Positions 10,556-20,520 of a stretch of DNA of 64,000 nucleotides are shown in pieces. A program made the position numbers and the translations under genes. This DNA is from a candidate division BRC1 bacterium HGW-BRC1-1 (GTDB taxonomy: Bacteria > Sumerlaeota > Sumerlaeia > Sumerlaeales > Sumerlaeaceae). Each line of letters begins with the position of its first letter. Positions within the stretch are counted from its first letter, which is position 1. Under the pieces are notes generated by a model. The model did no database searches. It saw only the letters and a program-made list of their open reading frames with translations, and was not told the DNA's origin. The stretch covers positions 248,001-312,000 of the forward strand of contig PHCB01000001.1 of the NCBI GenBank assembly GCA_002842095.1. The letters are read 5' to 3'.

Positions 10556-10644
10556 TTGAACAAAATCCCGTTATTTGATATGTTGCCGTGCTTCAAAAGC
10601 ACTCCGCCGGGGACACCGATGCAAGCCCTATCTCGGGGCGATCC

Positions 10645-11370
10645 TCAGCGACGAAAGTTCTGCGTCAGATAAACGTACGGACATTCCTTGCGTATGCCCA
10701 CCGCGCACCCGACCCCCAGTTCGGCCAGCGACGGATCGAGAATATTACGCCGGTGCCCCGGGCTTTTCATCCATCCATCCATAACCTTCGCGGCCATGTC
10801 ACCGTAGGTAATCCCCTGTCGTCCCACTTCCACACGACGGGGGGTGAGACCCACGGAAGAAATTTCATACAACCGACGCACCACCACCGGATACATGGCG
10901 ATGTTCTCGGCGGCCTTCGTGTAACCCACACCGCCGGAATGGAGTCGCTCGCCCAGATCGGGTCGGCTGAGCAACCCCTTCGTTATGTGACTGAAGTAGT
11001 TGCGCGAAGCCATGTCACTGCTATGGGCGGTGGCCACGGAATCCAGCCCCCGGTTGCGGACAAGGGGCGGCAACCCCTCCCGCTGGCGCGCTTCATTGGT
11101 GCGCGCAAAGATCAAGCTGCTCAGATAATCACCGCGAAAATTTGCATCATCCACCACGTCATTTTCGCTGGTCCGCTGGTTCATCACCGCGCCCCGAAAA
11201 CGCGCAAAGATGCCCGGCTTCGCAACTTCGGTCACGGATTCCCCGGCCCGCTCGGCCGCATCTCTGCCACCCGATGCAGCAGAAAATTCCTGGGCCTGAG
11301 CCGGTGACCACACACCGAGCAGCAGAGCGCCGATCACACCCATCAGAATTCTGGTCGAAAGTCTTATCAT
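10645..11370 (-). CDS. CAP/SCP-domain secreted protein
   Basis: Signal peptide; NEARQREGLPPLVRNRGLDSVATAHSSDMASRNYFSH...AAENIAMY...VMDGWMKSPGHRRNILDPSLAELGVGCA. ATG at 11370. Confidence 0.92.
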   Translation of the reverse strand: MIRLSTRILMGVIGALLLGVWSPAQAQEFSAASGGRDAAERAGESVTEVAKPGIFARFRGAVMNQRTSENDVVDDANFRGDYLSSLIFARTNEARQREGLPPLVRNRGLDSVATAHSSDMASRNYFSHITKGLLSRPDLGERLHSGGVGYTKAAENIAMYPVVVRRLYEISSVGLTPRRVEVGRQGITYGDMAAKVMDGWMKSPGHRRNILDPSLAELGVGCAVGIRKECPYVYLTQNFRR

Positions 11371-12287
11371 TCGCTTGCTCCGCGTTGTCCCCCGAAATCT
11401 GTTACAGCTACCGGCTTGGACAATGTCCCCTCGAAAGAAAAGGGCAGCGGAACCTGAAAGAATTCGTCGGCATCGGTTTTTCCGGCCATCTCGCGCAGCC
11501 ACCCCACACCACCGCGCACCTCGGGTTTCACGGATTCCTTTGCCGCATCGGCCAGCACCCAAAGTTCAAAACGCAATTTCATGGCATCGGTTTCGAGATT
11601 GCTGAATCCCCGTGCCCGAACTCTCATCAGCGGCCCACTCAATTCCAACGGATTCAGCAGCACATGGCCCTTCTCACAGGTGGCTTTCACGGCACCCGTG
11701 TCGAAATCAAATCGGTCCAGGGCAGCGATTCCTGAAAAACCAGCGAAGGCGTCCAGTATGCGATTGTGGCTGATGGATCCCGCCCGCAAGGTGAAATCCG
11801 CCTCGCCGTCCAACGTCTGCCGCAACGTGTGCAGCTTCAATCCGCGCCAGCGCATGTTCATCTGCCCGCTCACTGCGGTGTCGATGCGCGCGCCCACCTG
11901 CACATTCGCCACCTGCAGAAACTCGCGCACACCCACATTATCCAGCCGAATGCGCGCCCAATGCTCGCGGTCGGGACTGGTCCAGTTGATGTGGCTTTCG
12001 GCCCGGATGGTGCCGCCCCCCAGTTCCGCCGTGAAGTCCGTCATCACCTCATCGGTACCTTCCCAGATCCAGGTCATCTTCAAATTGCGCAGGCGACTGC
12101 GCAAGGTCAGCAGGCGCGTCAGAGTCTCGTCTTTGGGTGTGGCTTTAAATCGCGCCAACCCGCTTGGACGCGCCGTGTCGTAATAGCTCGCGGGCGGCGG
12201 CGTTACTGCGGGCGTTTGACCGTGGGCAAACGCAACCCAGCCAAAGGCCAGTGCCCCTGCAGCCACGCACGCCCCCTTGCGCAGCAT
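11367..12287 (-). CDS. AsmA/DUF3971-like C-terminal domain secreted or membrane protein
   Basis: Signal peptide; TLRQTLDGEADFTLRAGSISHNRILDAFAGFSG...LLNPLELSGPLMRVRARGFSNLETDAMKLRFEL resembles AsmA-like C-terminal regions. Confidence 0.55.
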   Translation of the reverse strand: MLRKGACVAAGALAFGWVAFAHGQTPAVTPPPASYYDTARPSGLARFKATPKDETLTRLLTLRSRLRNLKMTWIWEGTDEVMTDFTAELGGGTIRAESHINWTSPDREHWARIRLDNVGVREFLQVANVQVGARIDTAVSGQMNMRWRGLKLHTLRQTLDGEADFTLRAGSISHNRILDAFAGFSGIAALDRFDFDTGAVKATCEKGHVLLNPLELSGPLMRVRARGFSNLETDAMKLRFELWVLADAAKESVKPEVRGGVGWLREMAGKTDADEFFQVPLPFSFEGTLSKPVAVTDFGGQRGASE

Positions 12288-12304
12288 CCTTCGAAATTTA
12301 ATGT

Positions 12305-13243
12305 TCAGGAGGAACCCTGCTCGCCCACAAATTCGAGAATCCATAATTCCGCCATCAGTTTCTTGTCGGGCACGTAGGGATCACTCAACAACGGGATGGC
12401 GAATTTCTGCAACGTTTCGAGCCTTTCGTATGCCGACAAAAGTTCCTGAAAGGTGAACGCCCCCGCCGCCCGCTGGAGCTTCTCCTGGCGCCATTCCGGG
12501 CGCAGACTCGCCACATTGCGCTCCGCCTCCAACGGCAGAAATTCTTTCGCAAAACGTTCCCTGGTAATGCCCCGCGCCTTCAACTGCGGGCTGAGTGTTG
12601 TCTTGGCCTGAATCAGCAGACGCAGTTGGGTCGCCAGTTGAACGTAGGGCTTCGGCGCATTGCCAGTGTTCTCCAGCCATCGACGCCATAGGGTAATTGC
12701 GTCACCGGCCTTTCGCGCAAACAGCGCATCGAAGAACGCAAACTGCACGCCCTGCTCGCGATATTGAATGTAACCACCGGCCCGCTGCGCCAGTGCCACC
12801 ACCGGGTTAGCCGTGTTCACCCGTTTCCACTTCTCGTAATCTTCCACCAGCATGATTATCAGAACCGCCGGCAATTGAGGCAGTTCACGCTCAATGAAAC
12901 GCGCCAGATACTCCGACCCCGTCTCGCGCTTTGCGGCAGCCGCCGCCTTCGTCGCACTCTCTTTTTTCTTTCGACGGCCAGCCGTGGCCTTGCTGTCAAA
13001 AAAATCCGACACGCCATAAAGAGTTACCACGCGCTTGGCATCGGGCAGAAACGAAACCGTGGACAATTCCGAGATAACATCCCCCACCACCCGGTCCAGA
13101 CCCTGATTAGCCGAGGAGGGTGCTATCTCCCGATAGTTTTCCTCGCGATCCTCCCGCGACAGATGCGCCTCCACGATCGCCTGCTTGTGGCGTTCCATGG
13201 CAACTTCATCATCACCGCAGATGAAATGAAGTTTCACAGACAT
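12305..13243 (-). CDS. holA: DNA polymerase III subunit delta
   Basis: N-terminal FICGDDEVAMERHKQAIVEAHL, central KRVVTLYGVSDFF, PAVLIIMLVEDYEKWKRVNT, C-terminal helical collar domain. ATG at 13243. Confidence 0.7.
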   Translation of the reverse strand: MSVKLHFICGDDEVAMERHKQAIVEAHLSREDREENYREIAPSSANQGLDRVVGDVISELSTVSFLPDAKRVVTLYGVSDFFDSKATAGRRKKKESATKAAAAAKRETGSEYLARFIERELPQLPAVLIIMLVEDYEKWKRVNTANPVVALAQRAGGYIQYREQGVQFAFFDALFARKAGDAITLWRRWLENTGNAPKPYVQLATQLRLLIQAKTTLSPQLKARGITRERFAKEFLPLEAERNVASLRPEWRQEKLQRAAGAFTFQELLSAYERLETLQKFAIPLLSDPYVPDKKLMAELWILEFVGEQGSS

Positions 13244-13457
13244 GTTTATGCGCGGCAATGGTGCGCGCGGACGGCTTGGGGTGATCGTATCCATGACAGG
13301 CACAAGACGCTATCCATCCCCCACCCACTCATTCAACGCCAAATTGGCGAATTGCCCCAACTTCCTTCCCCACGAAAACCCGTCTGATTGTCCTCTGTAC
13401 ATTTTTCATCCTGTCGTGGTTAATCCAAACGTGAACGCCCACAAAAGGAATACGCCC

Positions 13458-14432
13458 ATGAACCAACCCCACCGCAATCGTCGCCTGCGCACGTGCCCCG
13501 CCCTGCGCACACTCGCCCGCGAGACACGCCTGACAACCGATTGCCTCATCGCTCCCCTCTTTGTGGTCGAGGGAACCAACGTTCGCCGCGAAATTTCCTC
13601 TCTGCCCGGTGTCTTCAATCTTTCCGTCGATAAGGCCACCGAGGAAGCCCGGCTTCTGTTCGATCTCGGCATTCCGGCGGTTCTTCTGTTCGGCGTGCCC
13701 GAGCATCGCGACGCCACCGGCACTTCGTCGGCCTCGCCCCAGGCACCGGTCCAGCGGGCCATTGCCGCCATCCGCGCCGCCGCGCCCGACATGGCTGTAA
13801 TTACTGACGTCTGCCTCTGCGAATACACCGACCACGGCCATTGCGGTATCCTGCGCGGCGACGCCACCATCGACAACGATGCCACCATCGAGGTGCTCGC
13901 CCGCGCGGCGGTTTCCCACGCCGATGCCGGTGCCCACATGGTTGCCCCCAGCGACATGATGGACCTGCGCGTAGCCGCCATTCGCCGCGCCCTCGATGCC
14001 GCCGGCCACACCGAGTTGCCCATCATGTCCTACGCGGCCAAATACGCCTCGTGCTTTTACGGCCCCTTCCGCGACGCCGCCCAAAGCGCCCCCGCCTTCG
14101 GCGACCGTCTCTCCCACCAGATGGACCCCGCCAACGCCCGCGAGGCTCTGCGGGAGATATTGACCGACATCGACGAGGGTGCCGACGCCATCATCATCAA
14201 GCCGGCGCTTCCCGCCCTCGACATAATCCGCACCGTGCGCGACCAGACCCTGCTGCCCATCGCGGGCTATAACGTATCGGGCGAATACGCCATGGTGAAA
14301 GCCGCCGCCGCACGGGGATGGATCGACGGCGAGCGTGCCATGATCGAAACCCTCACCGCGATCCGTCGCGCCGGGGCCGACCTCATCATCACGTATTTCG
14401 CCCGCGAATACGCATCCCTGCGCCAGCGATGA
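13458..14432 (+). CDS. hemB: Delta-aminolevulinic acid dehydratase (porphobilinogen synthase)
   Basis: TDVCLCEYTDHGHCGIL, DMMDLRVAAIRRALD, IMSYAAKYASCFYGPFRDAAQSAP, YNVSGEYAMVKAAA. Confidence 0.97.
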   Translation: MNQPHRNRRLRTCPALRTLARETRLTTDCLIAPLFVVEGTNVRREISSLPGVFNLSVDKATEEARLLFDLGIPAVLLFGVPEHRDATGTSSASPQAPVQRAIAAIRAAAPDMAVITDVCLCEYTDHGHCGILRGDATIDNDATIEVLARAAVSHADAGAHMVAPSDMMDLRVAAIRRALDAAGHTELPIMSYAAKYASCFYGPFRDAAQSAPAFGDRLSHQMDPANAREALREILTDIDEGADAIIIKPALPALDIIRTVRDQTLLPIAGYNVSGEYAMVKAAAARGWIDGERAMIETLTAIRRAGADLIITYFAREYASLRQR

Positions 14433-14550
14433 CACCAGCCTTGAATGCACACGCACCCATGTGGTTGACCGAAACAGAACACCCGATCGCGGCACCAACG
14501 ACCACGAACAATCTTCCTGTCACCATTCACCAATACGAGGTTTCACAGCA

Positions 14551-15621
14551 TTGAATCAGATATGGGTTCTGGGCGGCGGCCCTTCCACCGAACACGAAGT
14601 TTCTCTCTCGTCGGCGTGTGTTGTTACACAACACATTGCCTCGCCCAATCGCCCGGCGCGACCCGTCGTCATCGGACGCGATGGCTGCTGGCATGTGAGC
14701 GAAAAGATCGCCGAGGGAAAGCCTGAAGACGCCGCCTGGCTAAATGCCTTTTTCGACAAACACGCCGCCACGCCTCCGCAGAGCACATGCCTCGACCCCG
14801 GCAGCGCCCTCACGCGCATGACCACCGATTCCATCGACTGCGCCTTCATCGCCCTTCACGGCCAGTTTGGCGAGGACGGCTGCATTCAGGGTTTTCTCCA
14901 AGCCGGCGGCATTCCCTACACCGGCTCCGGTGTGCTCGCCTCGGCCCTCGCTTTCCACAAAGGCCTCACCATCGCTGCTTACCTGCGCGCTGGGCTCCGC
15001 ACCGCCCGAAGCATGCGTGCTTGCAGCCCCGACGAAGCCGACACCATCGCCCGCCAGCTCAATTTCCCACTCTTCGTGAAACCCAATCAGGGCGGCTCCA
15101 GCGTCGGCATCCGGTTGGTCACCGACCACACCCAACTACGCGATGCGATCAGCCAAACCCTCTCTGTGGACAACGAGGCTCTGGTGGAGGAACTCATCGC
15201 AGGCACGGAAGTCTCCGCCGGTGTCCTCGACATCGTCGGGGAGAATGGACAGTTAAAAACCGTCGCGCTCCCCCCCACCGAAATCCGGCCAACCAACAGC
15301 CCCTATTTCGATTACGACGCCAAGTACCTCCCGGGCCGCACCCAGGAAATCACCCCGGCCAATCTGCCGCCCACCCTCCTGGCGCGCATCCAGAACGACG
15401 CCGTTGCGGCCCACCGGGTCCTCGGTTGCGAGGGGATGTCCCGCACCGATTTCATTATCCCCGCTGGCGACGATGCCATCCCCGTGTTGCTGGAAACGAA
15501 CACAATCCCCGGCATGACACCCACCTCGCTGCTGCCGCAGCAGGCCGCCGCCGCCGGAATCTCATTCGCAGAAATGCTCAACGGTTTCGTGGAGCACGCG
15601 ATACACCGCGCGCGTCGCTGA
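14551..15621 (+). CDS. ddl: D-alanine--D-alanine ligase
   Basis: TTG start inferred (LNQIWVLGGGPSTEHEVSLSSACVV); KPNQGGSSVGI, EELIAGTEVSAGVL, LLETNTIPGMTPTSLLPQQAAAAGISF. Confidence 0.95.
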   Translation: MNQIWVLGGGPSTEHEVSLSSACVVTQHIASPNRPARPVVIGRDGCWHVSEKIAEGKPEDAAWLNAFFDKHAATPPQSTCLDPGSALTRMTTDSIDCAFIALHGQFGEDGCIQGFLQAGGIPYTGSGVLASALAFHKGLTIAAYLRAGLRTARSMRACSPDEADTIARQLNFPLFVKPNQGGSSVGIRLVTDHTQLRDAISQTLSVDNEALVEELIAGTEVSAGVLDIVGENGQLKTVALPPTEIRPTNSPYFDYDAKYLPGRTQEITPANLPPTLLARIQNDAVAAHRVLGCEGMSRTDFIIPAGDDAIPVLLETNTIPGMTPTSLLPQQAAAAGISFAEMLNGFVEHAIHRARR

Positions 15622-15649
15622 GTCGGCCCGGCCTCATCGCAATCATCCG

Positions 15650-15886
15650 TCACCGCCACTGCGGCGCGTTTGTGTCGTCGTCCAACCCCAACTCACGCCG
15701 CTGGTTTCTCAGGCGCTGATCCACAAATTGCTCCACGCTGACCCGCGTAATTCGCGTGGACCGGGGGCTCAGCTTCAGCGACACCAACCGCCCGCTGCGG
15801 ATCAATTGATAAATCCGTTTTTTCGACACCGCCAACTGCCGCGCCACGCTGTGCACCGTCATAAAATCGGGTAATTTCTCAGCCAT
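15650..15886 (-). CDS. Small single-domain HTH protein (excisionase/BldC-like, HTH_17 type)
   Basis: MTVHSVARQLAVSKKRIYQLIRSGRLVSLKLSPRSTRITRVSVEQFV matches the MerR/Xis winged-helix pattern; ATG at 15886 gives about 78 aa. Confidence 0.75.
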   Translation of the reverse strand: MAEKLPDFMTVHSVARQLAVSKKRIYQLIRSGRLVSLKLSPRSTRITRVSVEQFVDQRLRNQRRELGLDDDTNAPQWR

Positions 15887-15952
15887 TTTTGCAAACTCCC
15901 ACAAGTTTTTCACTTCATGGCCCCTTGCGTAGCACAACCCTTCGGCGTCCGT

Positions 15953-15988
15953 CCCTTGATCAACCCTTGAACAACCGTTGATTAACCC
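15953..15988. repeat. Three tandem 11-bp repeats (CCCTTGATCAA / CCCTTGAACAA / CCGTTGATTAA) plus partial fourth
   Basis: Read directly from the sequence between divergent genes. Confidence 0.85.
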
Positions 15989-16067
15989 TCTTTTTTCGCG
16001 CTCTGTGCTTTCCCGGTTCAATGAATAGTGTTGTCACCCCGGGGTGCTGTTGCCATACACTTGAATC

Positions 16068-18140
16068 ATGCATGATTACTCGGAGTTTGATCTCAATTCC
16101 CCTGACGGAGCCTTTCAGGAGGGCATGGATCTTCTCGAATCCGACCATTTCGAGGAGGCCCTGCACGCCTTCGATTTCGTCCTGCGCGAACAGCCCACCA
16201 ACGCCGATGCCCTCTTCCATCGCGGCATAGCGCTGATAAGCCTCAACCGCGTAGACGAGGCCGCTGCCGCGTACAAGTCAGCCCTCGCCGAAGCCCCCGC
16301 CGAGGCCTCCTATCATGCCCACTATGGCTACGCCCTCATGCTTGGCGGAAACCCCGACGAGGCCATCGAGCACTTCGATTTCGCGCTGAACATCCAGCCA
16401 ACAAACTACCAGACCAAAGTTTACAAAGCCTGCGCCCTGGCCTCCAAGCGCAACCTAGGGCAGGCCCGCGCGTTGCTCGAAGAAGTGCTCGACGAGCGCC
16501 CCGACGACATCGACGTTCTCCGCCACTACGGCGGTGTTCTCTCCCTCGCCGGCGACGACGCTCGTGCCCTGCAGGTGTTTGCCGCGATCCTCGCCCAGAA
16601 CCCAAACCACGTTGAAACGATCGGGCGCAAAGCCGAACTCCACATCCGTGGCGGACGCAACGGCCTCGCCATTCGCGCCCTGCGGGAAGTGGTCGCCCTC
16701 CAACCCGGTGACCTCGCAGCGTACCAGGCACTGCTCGACCTCGTGGCCAGCCAACCGCGGTCAGAGGTAATTGTCGCCATCGCCACCGAAGCCATCCAGG
16801 CGGGCCACGAAGACGCACGCATTCATCTCCATCGCGCCCGGGCATACATGAATCTGAAACAAACGGACCAGGCCATCACCGACCTGCGTCGCGCCCGCGA
16901 CCTCGATGATAGCCTCCCCGATCCTCACTTCCTGCTGGCCTGCATCTATTCCGAAACCGGACGCCTGCGCCCCGCTCTGGCTTCCATCGGGCGCGCCCTG
17001 CATATCTCGCCCAACGACGAGCGCATCATCCTCACCAAGGCCCACATCCACCACCGCATGGGCGAGTTCGCCCACGAGCGCCGTCTCCTGCGCCGCCTGA
17101 TGGCGAACCACCCCGACGAGTTTGAAGTTCATCACATGGTCGTGCGCAGCCTGACCGCCGAACACCGTTATCCGGATGCCCTCGAAATTCTCGTGGAATA
17201 CCTCGAGCGCAATCCGGCCAAAACCTCCGCGCGCCTCCTCGCGGCAGAAATTGCCGACAAGTGCGGACGCGCCGATACTGCGCGAGAGATGTACGAAAAA
17301 GTTTTCCGCTTCTGCCCCGCCACCCCGGTCGCCTACATTTCCTATGCGACCTTTCTCATCCGGCAGGGTGAAATGGCCCATGCCTCAAGCGTGCTGGCCA
17401 ATGGCGTGGCCCGCCACCCGCGCGACGCCCACGTGATGACAGTCTACGCCGCCGCCCTGCAAGGCGAGGGGAGTCACGACGAAGTGGTGGGTCTGATCGA
17501 TCGTTTCTTTGCGCAAACGACCATCGACTGGCCCGAGGCAATGCTTCTGCGGGGGCATTCCCTGCACTCCCTCGGGCGTCATGCCGAGGCTCTGGACGCC
17601 TTCCAACTCGCCCGGACGATGCAGGGCCGCGTCCTCGGCACGCAGTCCACGCCACCCCTCCGCTTCCTCATCGCCGAGGCCCACGCGCTCCACCAACTCG
17701 ATCGCACCAGCGAGGCCATCACGCTCATCGAGCGGAACTTCCAGCCGCTGAACAAATCCGCATCAGAGATCTTTGAGCTGCTTGGCGAACTCCACGAACT
17801 TACCGGCGAGCTGGAACGCGCCTACGAAATATTTTCCGACGGCCTGCGCCGTTTCCCGCGCAACGCCCCCCTACATTACCGCGCCTCACGCACCGCCACA
17901 GCCCTGCGCAAGAAATCTCGCGCGCTCAAGCATCTCGCAACCGCCGCAAAAATTGAACCGAGCTTCAAAGCGCAAGCCGCCACCGACCCAGTCTTCCGCC
18001 CCTACTGGATAAGCCCCGCGTTCGTGAGTCTTGTTGGCAAACCACTACTCATCCAGCCATCCTTCATCGGCACCGTCGCCGCCGCCGTGGCCGCCATCAC
18101 AGCCCTCGCGGCCCTGGGTCTGGCGCTGACAAAGTTGTGA
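16068..18140 (+). CDS. Large TPR-repeat protein with C-terminal transmembrane segment
   Basis: Multiple TPR units (FEEALHAFDFVLREQPTNADALFHRGIALISLNRVDEA...), C-terminal hydrophobic FIGTVAAAVAAITALAALGLAL. Confidence 0.9.
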   Translation: MHDYSEFDLNSPDGAFQEGMDLLESDHFEEALHAFDFVLREQPTNADALFHRGIALISLNRVDEAAAAYKSALAEAPAEASYHAHYGYALMLGGNPDEAIEHFDFALNIQPTNYQTKVYKACALASKRNLGQARALLEEVLDERPDDIDVLRHYGGVLSLAGDDARALQVFAAILAQNPNHVETIGRKAELHIRGGRNGLAIRALREVVALQPGDLAAYQALLDLVASQPRSEVIVAIATEAIQAGHEDARIHLHRARAYMNLKQTDQAITDLRRARDLDDSLPDPHFLLACIYSETGRLRPALASIGRALHISPNDERIILTKAHIHHRMGEFAHERRLLRRLMANHPDEFEVHHMVVRSLTAEHRYPDALEILVEYLERNPAKTSARLLAAEIADKCGRADTAREMYEKVFRFCPATPVAYISYATFLIRQGEMAHASSVLANGVARHPRDAHVMTVYAAALQGEGSHDEVVGLIDRFFAQTTIDWPEAMLLRGHSLHSLGRHAEALDAFQLARTMQGRVLGTQSTPPLRFLIAEAHALHQLDRTSEAITLIERNFQPLNKSASEIFELLGELHELTGELERAYEIFSDGLRRFPRNAPLHYRASRTATALRKKSRALKHLATAAKIEPSFKAQAATDPVFRPYWISPAFVSLVGKPLLIQPSFIGTVAAAVAAITALAALGLALTKL

Positions 18141-18347
18141 ATGTTGACAATCTATTTTCCCTCCGATGATCCGGAGAGGTTGGGGATCACCCCAAATCTC
18201 ATAAACCCCGGAATGGGAATCGCCTGGGAAACCGTCACAAAACCTTTCTTGCTCGAAGAGAATCACCCAAAACAACTCCAAAAATCAGGCCCGAAGTGAC
18301 CTGGGATTTTTCAGCAGTCCCACATTCATTTCGAAATCAGATGAATG

Positions 18348-18752
18348 TCATAATTTCCCATAGGCTCTTCTTAATACCAGATCAACTACTAATTCAAGGT
18401 CTTTGTGATACTTTGGTATTTCCATGGCAAGCGCTTTGAGGAATAAGAGTTTCTCAAGTGATACTATCAGAAAACAGGATTCTTCAATAGCATTCAATCT
18501 CAATTCCTCGTAACCGAACGTACAAATTTGATTCCATATTTCAAACTCCTGTTCACAAACTCCAATATCTCCGCACAAATCCTTGACATTATTTGGGTAT
18601 GTATTAAGCAATATGGCATGGTCATCTTTGTGGATGACAAAGTCAATATCATTTCCTGCTTTCCTTAAATCATAATACTCCATTGCTTTTCCACCAATTA
18701 ACAATGGTTTATGTACAAACTTGTGCTTTAGTCTTTCTAATTTTAATTCCAT
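18348..18752 (-). CDS. Small nucleotidyltransferase-like hypothetical protein
   Basis: LIGGKAMEYYDLRKAGNDIDFVIHKDDH resembles a minimal NTase GG...DxD core; AT-rich gene. Confidence 0.5.
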   Translation of the reverse strand: MELKLERLKHKFVHKPLLIGGKAMEYYDLRKAGNDIDFVIHKDDHAILLNTYPNNVKDLCGDIGVCEQEFEIWNQICTFGYEELRLNAIEESCFLIVSLEKLLFLKALAMEIPKYHKDLELVVDLVLRRAYGKL

Positions 18753-18780
18753 TTTATACCTTTGGAACTGCTAATCAATA

Positions 18781-20520
18781 TTAACCCAGGTTCGGTTTAT
18801 CCAAAAAATCCACAACAGGTTCTTTGACTCTTTCTAATTCAAACACAATAATCTCATTTACTCCTTTTCGAAGCAATGGTCCTGGAACATAAAGCGTTTT
18901 AGTCGGACCGATCTCCCAATAGCGACCGAGATTAAAACCATTTACAAAGACCACTCCCTTGCCCCAGCCCTCCGTAGACAAGAAGGCATCTGCTTCTTCA
19001 TCAACATTTAAAAAGCCTCTAAAAAATCCAGGTAGAGAAGCCGCTTCACCTTCTTCATAAACCAAGTTCGATAAATTGTTAAGAGGCAGAGTATGGATAG
19101 TCCATCCAAAAAGGAATTGGTTACCCAGGCGCACTCCTTGCGTTATTCCCTTTTCATCCCTCGAATAAGGCCCGTAGTTTACCCTCCCCAAGTTTTCAAC
19201 AAGGATATCCAGTTGAACACCACTCTCGGGAATATCAAATACGATTTTCTGATCCCCACCTCTTGAGTAGACTCCCCTATATTGCCCATCCAGGAATATC
19301 AATGCTCTATCATGAACATCTTGTATGAACAGTTCATTTGTTTTTCTGGGGCCTTTTACATGGGTTCTGTATAGGATAAACCCATAATCTTGTCCAAGCT
19401 TTTCCATAGTTTCCGGACAAGCGGTAATCACTGGCTCACACAATCTACTCAAGCTGTCGAACAAGCCTGCATGTTGAGTCAGCTCTATCTTTCCATAGGA
19501 TATTTTCTTTATGGCCGCCGGCATGATGCTTTTATCTACCTTTACGTATTTAGACAGCACCTCTTGAACGGCATAGTATTTATCCGTAGGGTCTCCACAT
19601 TCACTAACGGGAGAATCATAGTCATAACTGGTAACCGTGGGGATATACTTTTCAAATTTGTTAGCCCCATTATAAAATCCAAAGTTTGTACCACCGTGGA
19701 ACATATAGAAATTGACAGATCCGCCCATTTTCAGCATTCTTTCCAAAACTTCTGCAACGTCAGCCCCATCTCTCGTGTGATGGTCAACCCCCCAGTGATC
19801 GAACCATCCATTCCAATACTCCATACATACGAGTGGCTTGTCGGGTTGATATTCCCCCAGCTTTGCAAAGCTCTCTTCAGGCTGAGAGCCAAAGTTAGCT
19901 GTCATCAATACTCCATCCAAAGTTCCGGATTGCAGCATTCCATCCGTGGGCCCATCAGAGGTAAATAATAAAACATCCACCCCTCGTTTTACCAGTCCGT
20001 TTTTTACATACTCCAAATATCTCTTATCATTACCATAGCTGCCGTACTCATTTTCTACCTGCATAGCTATGATTGGCCCTCCATTGGTACAAAGGAGGGG
20101 CTTCAATCGAAACAACAGCTCATCAAAAAAGAGATCAACTCTTTCTAAATAGGGTTTGTGATAACAGCGTAACCGGATGTTAGAATCTGCCAGCAACCAG
20201 GAGGGTAGACCGCCAAACTCCCATTCAGCACATATGTATGGTCCCGGCCTCACGATTACCATTAGGCCCAGGTCATGGGCTATTTTGATAAACTCTTCGA
20301 TATCTGCAATTCCCTCGAAGCAAAACTTATCAGAACGAGGCTCGTGAATATTCCAAGCGACATAGGTCTCAACAGTATTAAATCCACATGCTTTTAGCTT
20401 AAGAAGCCTATCCTTCCAATATTCTGGTACTACTCGAAAGTAGTGAATAGAGCCGGATATTATCCTTACCGGTTTTCCCTCATACAAAAACTCTTTGCCC
20501 GAAATATCAAATATCGCCAA
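18781..20520 (-). CDS. Glycoside hydrolase family 35 beta-galactosidase
   Basis: GKPVRIISGSIHYFRVVPEYWKDRLLKLKACGFNTVETYVAWNIHEP, RPGPYICAEWEFGGLPSWLL, MQVENEYGSYG are GH35 hallmarks; TTG start with AAGGAGG RBS on the minus strand. Confidence 0.95.
   Translation of the reverse strand: MAIFDISGKEFLYEGKPVRIISGSIHYFRVVPEYWKDRLLKLKACGFNTVETYVAWNIHEPRSDKFCFEGIADIEEFIKIAHDLGLMVIVRPGPYICAEWEFGGLPSWLLADSNIRLRCYHKPYLERVDLFFDELLFRLKPLLCTNGGPIIAMQVENEYGSYGNDKRYLEYVKNGLVKRGVDVLLFTSDGPTDGMLQSGTLDGVLMTANFGSQPEESFAKLGEYQPDKPLVCMEYWNGWFDHWGVDHHTRDGADVAEVLERMLKMGGSVNFYMFHGGTNFGFYNGANKFEKYIPTVTSYDYDSPVSECGDPTDKYYAVQEVLSKYVKVDKSIMPAAIKKISYGKIELTQHAGLFDSLSRLCEPVITACPETMEKLGQDYGFILYRTHVKGPRKTNELFIQDVHDRALIFLDGQYRGVYSRGGDQKIVFDIPESGVQLDILVENLGRVNYGPYSRDEKGITQGVRLGNQFLFGWTIHTLPLNNLSNLVYEEGEAASLPGFFRGFLNVDEEADAFLSTEGWGKGVVFVNGFNLGRYWEIGPTKTLYVPGPLLRKGVNEIIVFELERVKEPVVDFLDKPNLG

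Noticed and set aside
13329-14498. 389-aa minus-strand ORF antisense to hemB
   Set aside because: Gly/Val-rich shadow frame; hemB is unambiguous.
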